The notes: generated by a model from the sequence alone, not told the origin. A stretch of 64,000 nucleotides of DNA from Glandiceps talaboti (GCF_964340395.1 NC_135550.1:496001-560000), one strand, 5' to 3'; positions 32,423 to 46,297 are shown, numbered from the stretch's first letter. Translations and numbers: made by a program.

Positions 32423-33429
32423 TTATACAAATTTGGAACAGGTCCCTCAAAATATAATTTTCTCGGGCTATAATTTTTATATAAGCTTATATCTTTATAG
32501 AAATACGTGTTTCACCAAGACTGGATGTCTGGCCGTACGTACGCACTGGAAAAAAACCATAGCAGAAACACTGTCACTTGAAAAATATATAACAAGGGAC
32601 TCTTTAGATTAGGCAAGAACTACATGTAACCAATATGTGTGAACAACCACTATGTTGATAAACTACCTGGGTCGGATTTACCAAATGCTCCTCCCAGATA
32701 AACAAACGTATTCCGTTGCACATGCACAAACCTACTTCCATACATAGCCTGGTTGCACCTTGGGCTTTAAGTATCCCCCCCGCCCCCCTTCCCGCGTTAT
32801 CTTTTTCTTCCGTAAGCCAATTCAGTCTGAAAACACAAAAGTAACTCTCCCTACATTAATTACCACCAGTGAAGACAACTGAAAAACCAATCATGAACTA
32901 GCCTGACATCTGCCCCACATACACACTTGCTGTAAAGTACTAAATAAAAAGAACAGTAACTGTAATGATAAGTAAATTGATTAACATTTGTTGAGAATCG
33001 CACCACTTTAGACAACATTTCCTGACAAGAAACTATTTTTTCCTTTTTAGTGGCCTACAAAAATATGCCAATAACTTAATAAAACTAAAAGCTACATTAG
33101 TAATATTTTCAGGACAGGTGCACTTTGGTATTGCAAATGTGTGTACCAAGGTATAATGAATTTAAAGTGTGCATTCTTGAGATATAGCCTAATTTCTGGA
33201 AATCATTAATTACGTAAATTGCTCATTAATATTCACAGGATTTTTACCAAAACCTAATCAAGTCTTGCCATTACCCTACAAAATATGTCTTCAAAATTTC
33301 GACTTCCACCCACTAAATACATCTCTTCCTTACGGAAGAAAAAAAATGGATGCCGCGATTGTGTTCCAGCAGTGACGCAATTTTCCGAAGACTCTCGAAG
33401 CAAAATGCTCATCGCAGATTTCCATAAAA
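32423..33429. other. Intron DNA without recognised features
   Basis: No gene or repeat supported, apart from a C-rich stretch at about 32,777-32,795. Confidence 0.4.
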
Positions 33430-33565
33430 GTCAATTTTTCACTATCAATATCGTACTTTTGACAAAAATATCATACAAATCTTTAATCATTGATGAAAAC
33501 TACGTCATTTGCAGGCAAAAAGTCAGAAACTTTAGAAACCTATTTACATACACTTTAACTTGGGT
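33430..33565. repeat. Inverted repeat arm, pair with 28,275-28,400
   Basis: AAAACTACGTCATTTGC, then AAACCTATTTACATACACTT, is the reverse complement of the left arm with scattered changes. Confidence 0.6.
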
Positions 33566-33965
33566 TCCTGGTTAACCACTCGGGGGCATTTCGGAGATAG
33601 TACAGACGCTAGATTACATTTTATGTGTTCAAATCCTCAGTGAGTGAGTAGCGCATTCAGTATATGCATTATACATGCTGACTATTTTATTGTATGTTAT
33701 AGGTTATGTATTCGCACACAACTAGTATTTAAATAAAACATTTCAGAAGGTTTTTTACGAATATAACAAAATATAACTTGTGGCTGAATACAGACTAGAG
33801 GTGCATGTGTCACAGGAATAAGGATGACTTGAATTTAATATACATTATCAGTGAATTGTGAAAATAGCAAAGATTAATGTCTGTGTACTGGGTTGTCTTG
33901 TCTGGTGAAAATCTACTCAAAACAGGAAGACATTAATGGCAGGTCATTTCACACTTCAATTGTCT

Positions 33966-33992
33966 CCTGCTACATTACTAGTAAGATCCTGA
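33966..33992 (+). repeat. Single monomer of the 22-bp satellite
   Basis: CCTGCTACATTACTAGTAAG followed by ATCCTG lies alone about 1.75 kb before the large array. Confidence 0.6.
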
Positions 33993-34019
33993 AAGACACA
34001 TGCTGCTCCAACATAACAA

Positions 34020-34067
34020 AGGGGGTGGTGGTGGTGGTGGTGGTGGTTTTTGGGGGGGGGGGGGGTA
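34020..34067. repeat. (GGT)n and G-run
   Basis: Short GGT repeats followed by a G tract. Confidence 0.75.
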
Positions 34068-34192
34068 GTAGACAGCAGTGTTCTGCCAAGGTTTCCAACA
34101 AGTGGGGACAAAGGCCCCTTGGTTGTAAAAAGTGGTGTCATTTGACAGGGAGTGGGGTCAATTATTATTGTCTATGAAATATTCATATATAT

Positions 34193-34230
34193 TATCTCAG
34201 ACCACTATAGAGATACTGTGGTCTGAGATA
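34193..34230. repeat. Perfect 13-bp hairpin
   Basis: TATCTCAGACCAC and its exact reverse complement are separated by 12 bases. Confidence 0.6.
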
Positions 34231-35746
34231 TTCCATTACGTATAGACCATTACCTAACTACATAAAAAAATTCCATTCCTAATAACAGTTCCCAGTAAGC
34301 TATTTTTTGAAAATTGTGTACTACACATTACACCTTAGAAAAAGAAGGCAATTAAGATTATGTAATTTTAAGTCATGTCTACAGAGTATATTATATATTG
34401 TTTAGAAAGATTGGACAGCCAGGTAGTCAAAATTTTTAATCTGAATATCAATGAATAGCAGTGCTCAAATTTATAATTCCCTTTTTTTTCAGAAAAGAAC
34501 AAAGAACAACTTCAAAATAAGTCACAGGGAACATATGATTGAATAAAAACTTTGAGAAATCCTAAACTTGTAACCACTTGTTTCATTTTTAAAACTGTTA
34601 GTACACTGATGTGTTTTATCATTCCCTCTTCATATTCATGACACTTTGAAGAAAAAAAATCCCTGACTTTAAAAAGTACCAAATGTGAACGAAAAACTTA
34701 CAATTAATACAGTCAAACAATCTTTTAAATAATCTATTTTTTTTTATTAATTACCGTTACTGGCTGTGTATCATGATTTGGTCCTGCTATATCAAATGAC
34801 AGCATAGTTACATACCGTAAACTTGATACGGAAAGCCAACATTAGGTGTCCTTGAAACTCAGAACTTGAATCTTTAACTAAAACTATCAACAACGTCAAA
34901 GTTGGGATGCTTTGTATATACCACTGTAATTATTTTCTGATTTGCACAACAAGTTCATTCTTCATGTCTGACCGGGCACACGCATCGGCTGTCTATTAGT
35001 GGCCTTGCCGGTGATTACGCTTTGATTCAGTGCCCAACATTCACATGTGTCACTGTCAACATCATGCAACACTCGGTATGATCCCCTAACACAGTTTTTT
35101 CGGAATCAAAATACACATGTATTCATTTTGTTTCCATTAATCTAACCCATCAACAAATGAAAATCACAACCTGTCCCATAAATTTGGTTTACGAACTTCT
35201 TCTGAGCTGTGGCAGATAGATGTTCCGGTAGCAAGTTCAGTGTTTCGCCCACGTCAGTGAGTAGGTCAGAGGTCACGACAGTGACAGTAGACAAAACATG
35301 TGACGAGAGACGTCAATTTTGACGTCTCATCTACTCCCTCTAATGTTTTAATTTGTAGATTAAGTTTATCAAAGTTGATCTTTTTGTGGCATTTTTTATG
35401 TTAACAATAGAACTGTGCGTTGTCACTGTATCTTATATGATATCAACAAAACTTTCCCTTACGGAGTAAGTATACTTCTTGTGGGATTGGCCCGGCCCAG
35501 CCCTGGACTTACATAATTTTGATGTCTGCCATAAAATGAATGCGCCAAAGAGACGCAAGGAGGGAAAATTAGTGCGTCATTTGTAATTTTAGGGGGCCAA
35601 TGTTACAAGGTCACGGCCCTGGCAGAACACTGGGTTAAGACGCCATAAATACGTTAGAATTTTGCTGTACTCAGGGGTCGGTCAAAATTTTAAAAAAAAT
35701 TTTTCCCCTGATGTCGGAGCTGCAAATTAGGGCCGCCCTTAGTATG
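34231..35746. other. Intron DNA without recognised genes
   Basis: No coding signal. About 35,560-35,730 resembles worn repeat DNA (GGGGGCCAATGTTACAAGG and a region with poly-A). Confidence 0.4.
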
Positions 35747-38129
35747 ATCCTGCTACATTACTAGTAAGATCCTGCTACATTACTAGTAAGATCCTGCTAC
35801 ATTACTAGTATGATCCTGCTACATTACCAGTAAGATCCTGCTACATTACTAGTATGATCCTGCTACATTACTAGTATGATCCTGCTACATTACTAGTGAG
35901 ATCCTGCTACATTACTAGTAAGATCCTGCTACATTACTAGTGAGATCCTAGATCCTGTACATTACTAGTAAGATCCTGCTACATTACTAGTAAGATCCTG
36001 TACATTACTAGTATGATCCTGCTACATTACTAGTAAGATCCTGCTACGTATGATCCTGCTACATTATTAGTATGATCCTGCTACATTATTAGTATGATCC
36101 TGCTACATTACTAGTAAGATCCTGCTACATTACTAGTAAGATCCTGCTACATTACTAGTAAGATCCTGCTACATTACTAGTATGATCCTGCTACATTACT
36201 AGTAAGATCCTGCTACATTACTAGTATGATCCTGCTACATTACTAGTATGATCCTGCTACATTACTAGTGAGATCCTGCTACATTACTAGTGAGATCCTG
36301 CTACATTATTCGTAAGATCCTGCTACATTACTAGTAAGATCCTGCTACATTACTAGTATGATCCTGCTACATTACTAGTATGATCCTGCTACATTACTAG
36401 GAGATCCTGCTACATTACTAGTAAGATCCTGCTACATTATTAGTAAGATCCTGCTACATTACTAGTAAGATCCTGCTACATTACTAGTAAGATCCTGCTA
36501 CATTACTAGTAAGATCCTGCTACATTACTAGTGAGATCCTGCTACATTATTGGTATGATCCTGCTACATTACTAGTGAGATCCTGCTACATTACTAGTAA
36601 GATCCTGCTACATTACTAGTATGATCCTGCTACATTACTAGTGAGATCCTGCTACATTACTAGTGAGATCCTGCTACATTACTAGTAAGATCCTGCTACA
36701 TTATTAGTAAGATCCTGCTACATTACTAGTAAGATCCTGCTACATTATTAGTAAGATCCTGCTACATTACTAGTAAGATCCTGCTACATTACTAGTATGA
36801 TCCTGCTACATTACCAGTATGATCCTGCTACATTACTAGTAAGATCCTGCTACATTACTAGTAAGATCCTGCTACATTACTAGTAAGATCCTGCTACATT
36901 ACTAGTAAGATCCTGCTACATTACTAGTAAGATCCTGCTACATTACTAGTAAGATCCTGCTACATTACTAGTATGATCCTGCTACATTACTAGTATGATC
37001 CTGCTACATTACTAGTATGATCCTGCTACATTACAAGTGAGATCCTGCTACATTACTAGTAAGATCCTGCTACATTACTAGTAAGATCCTGCTACATTAC
37101 TAGTATGATCCTGCTACATTATTAGTAAGATCCTGCTACATTACTAGTATGATCCTGCTACATTACTAGTGAGATCCTGCTACATTACTAGTAAGATCCT
37201 GCTACATTACTAGTAAGATCCTGCTACATTACTAGTAAGATCCTGCTACATTATTAGTAAGATCCTGCTACATTACTAGTAAGATCCTGCTACATTATTA
37301 GTAAGATCCTGCTACATTATTAGTATGATCCTGCTACATTACTAGTGAGATCCTGCTACATTACTAGTGAGATCCTGCTACATTACTAGTGAGATCCTGC
37401 TACATTACTAGTAAGATCCTGCTACATTATTAGTAAGATCCTGCTACATTACTAGTATGATCCTGCTACATTACTAGTAAGATCCTGCTACATTATTAGT
37501 AAGATCCTGCTACATTACTAGTAAGATCCTGCTACATTACTAGTAAGATCCTGCTACATTACTAGTAAGATCCTGCTACATTACTAGTAAGATCCTGCTA
37601 CATTACTAGTATGATCCTGCTACATTACTAGTAAGATCCTGCTACATTACTAGTAAGATCCTGCTACATTACTAGTAAGATCCTGCTACATTATTAGTAA
37701 GATCCTGCTACATTACTAGGAGATCCTGCTACATTACTAGTAAGATCCTGCTACATTATTAGTAAGATCCTGCTACATTACTAGTATGATCCTGCTACAT
37801 TACTAGTGAGATCCTGCTACATTACTAGTAAGATCCTGCTACATTACTAGTAAGATCCTGTTACTAGTATGATCCTGCTACATTACTAGTGAGATCCTGC
37901 TACATTACTAGTAAGATCCTGCTACATTATTCGTAAGATCCTGCTACATTACTAGTAAGATCCTGCTACATTACTAGTATGATCCTGCTACATTACTAGT
38001 ATGATCCAGCTACATTACTAGTAAGATCCTGCTACATTATTAGTAAGATCCTGCTATATTACTAGTATGATCCTGCTACATTACTAGTGAGATCCTGCTA
38101 CATTACTAGTAAGATCCTGCTACATTACT
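35747..38129 (+). repeat. 22-bp satellite, array 1
   Basis: About 108 tandem copies of a 22-base unit with the core GATCCTGCTACATTACTAGT, followed by AA, AT or GA before the next unit. ATTATTAGT variants and occasional shortened units (GATCCTGTTACTAGT) occur. Each unit has GATC and usually ACTAGT. It lies in the intron between exons 7 and 6. Confidence 0.95.
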
Positions 38130-38130
38130 G

Positions 38131-40099
38131 CAGGGGTTTCATTATATGCCGGACGCCGGAGAAAATACCCGCCTACTCTTGTCATTTCTCCGGCTACATT
38201 TTTCGAGATGATGACAGAAATGACGTGAAATTTAATCAAAGACTGCTTTGTAATGTAATGGTCATAAAAGAATGATTTTCAGACTACAAAACTGCTATAA
38301 ACTCTTCGTAAGAAATACATCGTGTGACAAAAGATTATGACCTTTGACTTAGTTTGATACCGCTGTCCAAGAACATGCAATGACAATGGCTTGGTAATAT
38401 AAACAAAATACATGTAGCTTAGATGTGATCAAACGTCAAATGCAACACTCTATTGATTTCATGACTGTTTCATTGTCTTTTCCATGTCACACAGTTGCGA
38501 TCAAAATGATACAAAACTTAGGAAAATATACGGAATAAAATCATTCTCCCACCACTAATCGCGAATATAATAGTATTTTACAACTATTCATTCAATACTA
38601 TGATACCTCAATTTAGTGGAAGGATGAAAATTTACGTCGTTTATCGAAGCCCTTAGCTGAGGAGACAAATCCTAGACATAATCAGAATGACTTCCTGTGT
38701 TTATAGATAGTAACAGATAAGATTTGAAGGACATGACTTGGCGCATACCATTTCTCTCTAGGGTTGGATCATAGCATGTTATTTTTTAATCTAAGGGAAA
38801 CTGAAATGGATGGTGACCTTGTGTATTTTTTATCGTATGACGTTTTATCGTTTACAAAGTAAATAATAATAAATAGCATAAATGCTCAGATTTGAGAGCA
38901 TTTGTGTTATAAGTTTGACAACCAACCCACACACCCAAAATGGAATGAGCCACTAATCATTACGTGTAAACTCTACACTTCACCCTGTTGGTGATTCAGT
39001 GAAATAAACTACAACATGGAAAGTACGTAATTTTGGTGTGTGACTAGCGATTTAGTTAGTGTTTTGAAGTTTATTTTTGTCAATCTCTCAGTCGTCCTGT
39101 ATATATGTTTGAGGCCAGTAACTGTTTGGTGTGTGTGTGTTTGTGGGGGGGGGGGGGGTTGTACATGTATACATGTGTGTCTGTGACTGAACTTGATGAA
39201 TGGATGTAAAACATGTGTGTATTTATTATGTACGTGTTTATGCCAAAATTGGTGTCAGTTTGAGGTTTCCAAGTCGACATTGCAAAATGAGAGGTTGGTA
39301 CACACAATAATCATTTATATGATATTTACTTACTATGATAATAGTATATTATATGTAGTATTTTAGGACAGGTCAAATGTTTGCATAATATGAATGTCAC
39401 TAATTTCATGAAAAAACTGGAACGTTTATTACTTAATGTTTTGTTTATGCATAAATTATTAAATGCTGAAAAAAAAATGACTTCCAAATCTTCCCTGTTG
39501 ACTACCAGTTTTAAAAAGTGGTAGTCAAAGTGACTACCAACTAAAAAAGTTAATTTTGAACCAGAGGTCTTTGCTTGATACAGGCTTCATTAAACTATCA
39601 AAGGGCCAATATAAAGGTAATGTGTTCATGTTTATCATAATTATTACCATAGCTATGAGTTGTAATGTATACATGTACTCTAAAATCCACCATTTTGAAC
39701 ATGAACTGAGTGAAGGCATAAGTCGAAACAATTACTAACAGTGGGCTCGCCAAGTTCATGGAATTACACCGACAGCTTTAAGAATTTTCAAAACCTACCA
39801 ATAAATCACATAACACAAATTTTCTTCAGAGGAAACCTGACGTGTTATTTTTTCTAAATTGAATATTTAACCAGTAAATGACAATGTATAATTAATGGTG
39901 TCTGTACTTCTGAAAGATGCTCTGAATGGCCTCTGAAAGGTTTCTGTTTTTCAAAAAAAATTCACCATGGGAGGGGGAACACCCCCCTCCCAAACCCACC
40001 CCCTGCGCCTACATAGCAGGCGAGGTGCACGCTCCGCGTGCACTTCTCCACCTACTATCATCATTTCTCCCCCTACTTTAAAACTTAATGAAACCCCTG
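38131..40099. mobile_element. hAT-like non-autonomous element inside the satellite
   Basis: 1,969 bases bounded by CAGGGGTTTCATTA and its reverse complement TAATGAAACCCCTG. The flanks both carry ATTACT from the satellite, a probable partly worn target duplication. No transposase frame is visible. The CAGGG start is typical of hAT ends. A related fragment is at 57,940-58,127. Confidence 0.6.
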
Positions 40100-42445
40100 A
40101 TTACTAGTAAGATCCTGTTACTAGTATGATCCTGCTACATTACTAGTGAGATCCTGCTACATTACTAGTAAGATCCTGCTACATTATTAGTAAGATCCTG
40201 CTACATTACTAGTAAGATCCTGCTACATTACTAGTGAGATCCTGCTACATTACTAGTATGATCCTGCTACATTATTAGTAAGATCCTGCTACATTACTAG
40301 TATGATCAGGACTACATTACTAGTGAGATCCTGCTACATTACTAGTATGATCCTGCTACATTATTAGTAAGATCCTGCTACATTACTAGTATGATCCTGC
40401 TACATTACTAGTGAGATCCTGCTACATTACTAGTATGATCCTGCTACATTATTAGTAAGATCCTGCTACATTACTAGTGAGATCCTGCTACATTACTAGT
40501 GAGATCCTGCTACATTACTAGTAAGATCCTGCTACATTACTAGTAAGATCCTGCTACATTACTAGTAAGATCCTGCTACATTACTAGTAAGATCCTGCTA
40601 CATTACTAGTATGATCCTGCTACATTACTAGTAAGATCCTGCTACATTACTAGTATGATCCTGCTACATTACTAGTAAGATCCTGCTACATTACTAGTAT
40701 GATCCTGCTACATTACTAGTGAGATCCTGCATCATTACTAGTATGATCCTGCTACATTATTAGTAAGATCCTGCTACATTACTAGTAAGATCCTGCTACA
40801 TTACTAGTAAGATCCTGCTACATTACTAGTAAGATCCTGCATCATTACTAGTATGATCCTGCTACATTACTAGTAAGATCCTGCTACATTACTAGTATGA
40901 TCCTGCTACATTACTAGTAAGATCCTGCTACATTACTAGTATGATCCTGCTACATTACTAGTAAGATCCTGCATCATTACTAGTATGATCCTGCTACATT
41001 ACTAGTATGATCCTGCTACATTACTAGTATGATCCTGCTACATTACTAGTGAGATCCTGCTACATTACTAGTAAGATCCTGCTACATTACTAGTAAGATC
41101 CTGCTACATTACTAGTAAGATCCTGCTACATTACTAGTATGATCGTGCTACATTACTAGTATGATCCTGCTACATTACTAGGAGATCCTGCTACATTACT
41201 AGTAAGATCCTGCTACATTATTAGTAAGATCCTGCTACATTACTAGTATTATCCTGCTACATTACTAGTGAGATCCTGCTACATTACTAGTAAGATCCTG
41301 CTACATTACTAGTAAGATCCTGTTACTAGTATGATCCTGCTACATTACTAGTAAGATCCTGCTACATTACTAGTAAGATCCTGCTACATTACTAGTAAGA
41401 TCCTGTTACTAGTATGATCCTGCTACATTACTAGTGAGATCCTGCTACATTACTAGTGAGATCCTGCTACATTACTAGTAAGATCCTGTTACTAGTATGA
41501 TCCTGCTACATTACTAGTGAGATCCTGCTACATTACTAGTAAGATCCTGCTACATTACTAGTGAGATCCTGCTACATTACTAGTATGATCCTGCTACATT
41601 ATTAGTAAGATCCTGCTACATTACTAGTATGATCCTGCTACATTACTAGTGAGATCCTGCTACATTACTAGTAAGATCCTGCTACATTACTAGTAAGATC
41701 CTGCTACATTACTAGTAAGATCCTGCTACATTATTAGTAAGATCCTGCTACATTACTAGTAAGATCCTGCTACATTATTAGTAAGATCCTGCTACATTAT
41801 TAGTATGATCCTGCTACATTACTAGTGAGATCCTGCTACATTACTAGTAAGATCCTGCTACATTACTAGTGAGATCCTGCTATATTACTAGTAAGATCCT
41901 GCTACATTATTAGTAAGATCCTGCTACATTACTAGTAAGATCCTGCTACATTACTAGTGAGATCCTGCTACATTATTAGTAAGATCCTGCTACATTATTA
42001 GTAAGATCCTGCTACATTACTAGTGAGATCCTGCTACATTACTAGTAAGATCCTGCTACATTATTAGTAAGATCCTGCTACATTACTAGTATGATCCTGC
42101 TACATTACTAGTGAGATCCTGCTACATTACTAGTAAGATCCTGCTACATTACTAGTAAGATCCTGCTACATTACTAGTATGATCCTGCTACATTACTAGT
42201 AAGATCCTGCTACATTACTAGTAAGATCCTGCTACATTACTAGTATGATCCTGCTACATTATTAGTAAGATCCTGCTACATTACTAGTAAGATCCTGCTA
42301 CATTATTAGTAAGATCCTGCTACATTATTAGTAAGATCCTGCTACATTATTAGTAAGATCCTGCTACATTATCAATAAGATTGTCCTTCATAAGATCCTG
42401 CTACATTATTAGTAAGATCCTGCTACATTATTAGTAAGATCCTGC
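40100..42445 (+). repeat. 22-bp satellite, array 2
   Basis: About 106 more copies of the same unit in the same orientation, with the same variant positions. Several shortened units (GATCCTGTTACTAGT) recur at about 40,110, 41,320, 41,400 and 41,490. The array decays at 42,370-42,445, about 125 bases from exon 6. Confidence 0.95.
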
Positions 42446-42474
42446 CAGTATTAATTTTAATTAGTATCAATTTA

Positions 42475-42684
<210 letters not shown>

Positions 42685-42710
42685 CTACAATGGACAAATA
42701 ATGATATGTT

Positions 42711-43747
42711 TAAAAATAGCGCCAATGGTGTTGTAGCACACCTGTACAGTTTTAAAAATGTTTACCCACATGCTGATCCATGCTAGGTATAGGTGTTCAT
42801 TTGATGAATGACTATCCAGTTGCCTATCCAACCCTGTTGTTATATTTGCAATATACATGATCATTTGGCTGTTGTTATGGGCATGATCATGTTGCTAAAC
42901 ATATTTGCATACAATTTTTGAATGTTCATTCACTTGTCTAAGAATCCTTGTTATCTTTGTGAAATACACAACCGTTTGGTTGTTGCTATGGGCGTGGTCA
43001 TGGTTGCTAGGGGTATTAGCAGACATTTTTTGAATGTTTACTCACTTGCTAACCAGATGATGTTATTTGACCAAAATATACTGCCATTTGGTTGTTGCTA
43101 AGGGTGTGGCCTTGGTTGTTAGGGCCATCTGTCAAAATATTTTGAAGAAAATCTGCAGAATAACACTTCTAGAAGCATCTCACCAAGTTTCAGTCAAATT
43201 GACTGAGTACTTTTTGAGATATAAGTTTTTGACCAAAATTCAATACCTAATTTGCGTATCACTGATTATATGTTTATTATTTCTTCATCTATATATCCCC
43301 AGATGCATCCCCATTAAATTTCAGCCCAATCTGCTCAGCAGTTTTGTAGATTTATACTTTTTTGACCAAAAAAAGAGACACATTTCTAGCCCTAATCTGC
43401 ATATCACTGATGGATTCATCATGTCATGAGCAGTTCTTAATGTAACCACCACTAAGAATGTTCCGACCAAATTTCAGACCGATCTGCTCAGTAGTTTTTG
43501 AGTTTTTAAGGTTTTTGACCAAAAATCACATTTTTACCCAAATCACACACTGGTACTAAGATCATTTTGATTTGAACAATTTCCCCACAGACACCTACAG
43601 TAATACACCCATCAAATATCATGGCACTTGGTCCAGCGGTTTTTGACGTTAAGTTGTTTACACACACATACATCCACACACACACAGACGCTTTGCCATG
43701 CCTATAGCACTACTGAACCTTATATTATCAGTTCAGTTGTACTAAAA
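42711..43747 (+). repeat. Family A repeat, copy 2
   Basis: From TAAAAATAGCGCCAATGG to CAGTTCAGTTGTACTAAAA. It has TTGCTAGGG-type units, TTTGCATATCACTGATGG-type units and a short CACA run. It fills most of the intron between exons 6 and 5. Confidence 0.7.
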
Positions 43748-44179
43748 AGTGATGTTCTTACATTTCAGGTTACGATAGTCAATTTTAGTTTAAATTAATA
43801 TACACTTTGTCAATGATAATGTTTTCACCTGAACCTTACTTGTACACTGAATAAAGGTTTTATAGGCTAAAGCCTTTGATATTCAGCTAAAAGTTTTATG
43901 TATATGTTATACTGTATTTTCATCCAAAAATGTCAGGGAAGACATTGATACAGCATCAACATTGCAGGAAATTGAGAGGTTTGCGTTGTTTCACTTCTTT
44001 TTTACAGTGAAAGGTTTCTTAACAACAAGTATAATGCATATATATGTACACAGAACTGAAACTGTAAGACCTTGTCTTTTCTCAGCTTTGCCTGACAGTA
44101 CTATGATTGGTTGCCATTGTTTTGCATAGCAATATATAATAAAGCCTGTACTTATGCAACACGTCACCAAAAACTTTAC

Positions 44180-44466
44180 CTCTAATGTCTGCATAAGGTT
44201 AGGTCTGATAGCATCTTTCATGAGGACAGTGAGAGCACCACCAACGCCTACGTCATCAGCTGTTACTGGGTTTCCACTCTTATCACTGGCTACCACCATT
44301 TTTCCAAGTCGTTCACGCATGTCCCTTAAATCAGAGGTGAGAGCCAAGACGGCCATGATTTCACTGGCTACAGTAATGTCAAACTGAGACTCGCGTGTTT
44401 TCCCTTTCTCTGTTGGTGACTGACCAATCGTGATCTTTCTTAGGTATCGGTCATTGGTATCAATAA
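44180..44466 (-). CDS. MTHFD1: MTHFD1 exon 5
   Basis: 287 bases: [39 protein letters not shown], then [19 protein letters not shown]. The donor is GTAAAG. Confidence 0.94.
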
Positions 44467-44904
44467 CTGTGGACAGTAGGAAGTCATTTGATTAAATATA
44501 AATTACATTTATGTTTGTTGGCAAAAATTATCATAAAATTAGTGACTTAGGAAACATGCACTACAACCTATTATAATGAAGTAGAGTAGTAGTTCTTGTA
44601 ATGAATTTATCATGAGAATAAAATGCTGTACACTATATTTAGTGTTCTTGCTATATTTAGTGTTCTTGCTATGTTTGGTCGGTTGGTTGCTGTGATAGCT
44701 CTCCTTTTGTTTATGAACACCTTCAGTAGATGTAATACAAGTTCATTCAGCTTCACACTGGATATGTATGCTTGTCATTTTGACATGCATACTGTAGAAT
44801 GCCAAGAACAGAATGTGCAGTCCATACAACAATAATATTGATCCAAGATTGAAAATATGACAAATATGTATATTCATGATCGTCCAAGTGCATAGAGTAC
44901 CAAC
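44467..44904. other. Short intron between exons 5 and 4
   Basis: 438 bases without repeats of the main families, except a short ATATTTAGTGTTCTTGCT duplication at about 44,634-44,670. Confidence 0.5.
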
Positions 44905-45007
44905 CTCTCTGCCAAGTTAGGGTAGAAATATCAATATCAAGTCTTGCAAATTTACTAATTTCTTCTTCTGTTAATTCATTCGGATCTGTCTTTTCAATGC
45001 CAAGTTT
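44905..45007 (-). CDS. MTHFD1: MTHFD1 exon 4
   Basis: 103 bases: [20 protein letters not shown] and [14 protein letters not shown]. The donor is the weaker GTTGGT. Confidence 0.92.
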
Positions 45008-45130
45008 CTGTGAAAATATAAACAGTACAAATTCAATGAATTTCTACAACTTATTTCTGCAGATCTGTGTCAATATTCCGTATCAAGCTGGATGAAAAAT
45101 TTACACCAAAAATAGCACAATTTTACAATT

Positions 45131-46050
45131 TTTAAAAATAGCGCCAATGGTGTTGTAGCACAACTCTACAGTTTTTAAAAATGTTTACCACATGCTAGTC
45201 TGTGCTGGGTATTGGTGTTCATTTGGTGAATGACTATCCAGTTGCCTATCCAACCCTGTTGTTATCTTTGCAATTTTTGCAAGCATTTAGCTGTTCCTAT
45301 GGCAGTGGTCATGTTGCTGGACATATTTACATACATTTTTTGAATGTTTGTTCACTTGCCTAAGAATCCCTGTTGTTATCTTTGCAATATACATGATCAT
45401 TTTGGCTGTTTGTATGGGCGTGGTCATGGTTGCTAGGGAAATTTGCATACATTTTTTAATGTTTACTCACTTGCCTACCAGATGATGTTATTTGACCAAA
45501 ATATACTGCCATTTGGTTGTTGCTAAGGGTATGGTCATGGTTGCTAGGGCCAATTGTGTCAAAATGTTTTGAAGAAAATCTGAAGAATAACACTTCTAGA
45601 AACGTTTCACCAAGTTTCAGTTTCATTGAACAAGTACTTTTTGAGATAAGTTTTTGACCAAAATTCACATTTTTTACACCTAATTTGCATATCACTGATG
45701 GGCTCACTTTATGCTTGATATTTCTTCATATATACACTCATAGATTCATCCCCATTAGATTTCAGCCCAATCTGCTCAGTACTTTTGGAAATAAAGAGTT
45801 TTGACCAAAAGACACATTTTTAGAGCTAATTTGCATATCACTGATGGGATCATCATGTTCTGAAAATTTTTTAATCTAAACACCCTCCAAATTCCAGACT
45901 GATCTGGCCCAGTATTTTTTGAGTTCAACTTTTTTGAACAAGTCACACTTTTTGTGGCAAACAAGACTCTATATCTTGTCTGTAGCATGAATGAACCTGT
46001 TTTTTAATAATCATAGGCAGTATCTATGATTTAATTCAGCTGTGCTAAAA
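45131..46050 (+). repeat. Family A repeat, copy 3
   Basis: From TTTAAAAATAGCGCCAATGG to CAGCTGTGCTAAAA. The DIRS-like element starts at the next base. It lacks the microsatellite part. Confidence 0.65.
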
Positions 46051-46053
46051 TTG

Positions 46054-46103
46054 AAGTTTCTACTGAAACTAATTTCTGTGAAGAAGAAAATACTCACCTT
46101 TAT
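46054..46103 (+). repeat. DIRS-like inverted repeat, left arm
   Basis: 50 bases (AAGTTTCTACTGAAACTAAT to ACTCACCTTTAT) complementary to 46,298-46,347 with few mismatches. Confidence 0.75.
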
Positions 46104-46297
46104 TATACTACTATTTGGTTTACCCATTTGCTTTAGCCTTTACTTGCAAAATAAAAAAACATCCTGTGACCCCTGACCCAGCTGTGGCTGACCCACAATG
46201 CTCTATTTCCCGCTCAGTACTAAAATTTGTCATACTAGACAAATAGGGAAAACAATAATACTAAGAAGGAACTGTGTGGTGGAGGGAGGGAATCACC

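Noticed and set aside
35747-42445. CRISPR-like array
   Set aside because: The 22-base units are directly adjacent with no unique spacers. It is a tandem satellite in an animal intron.
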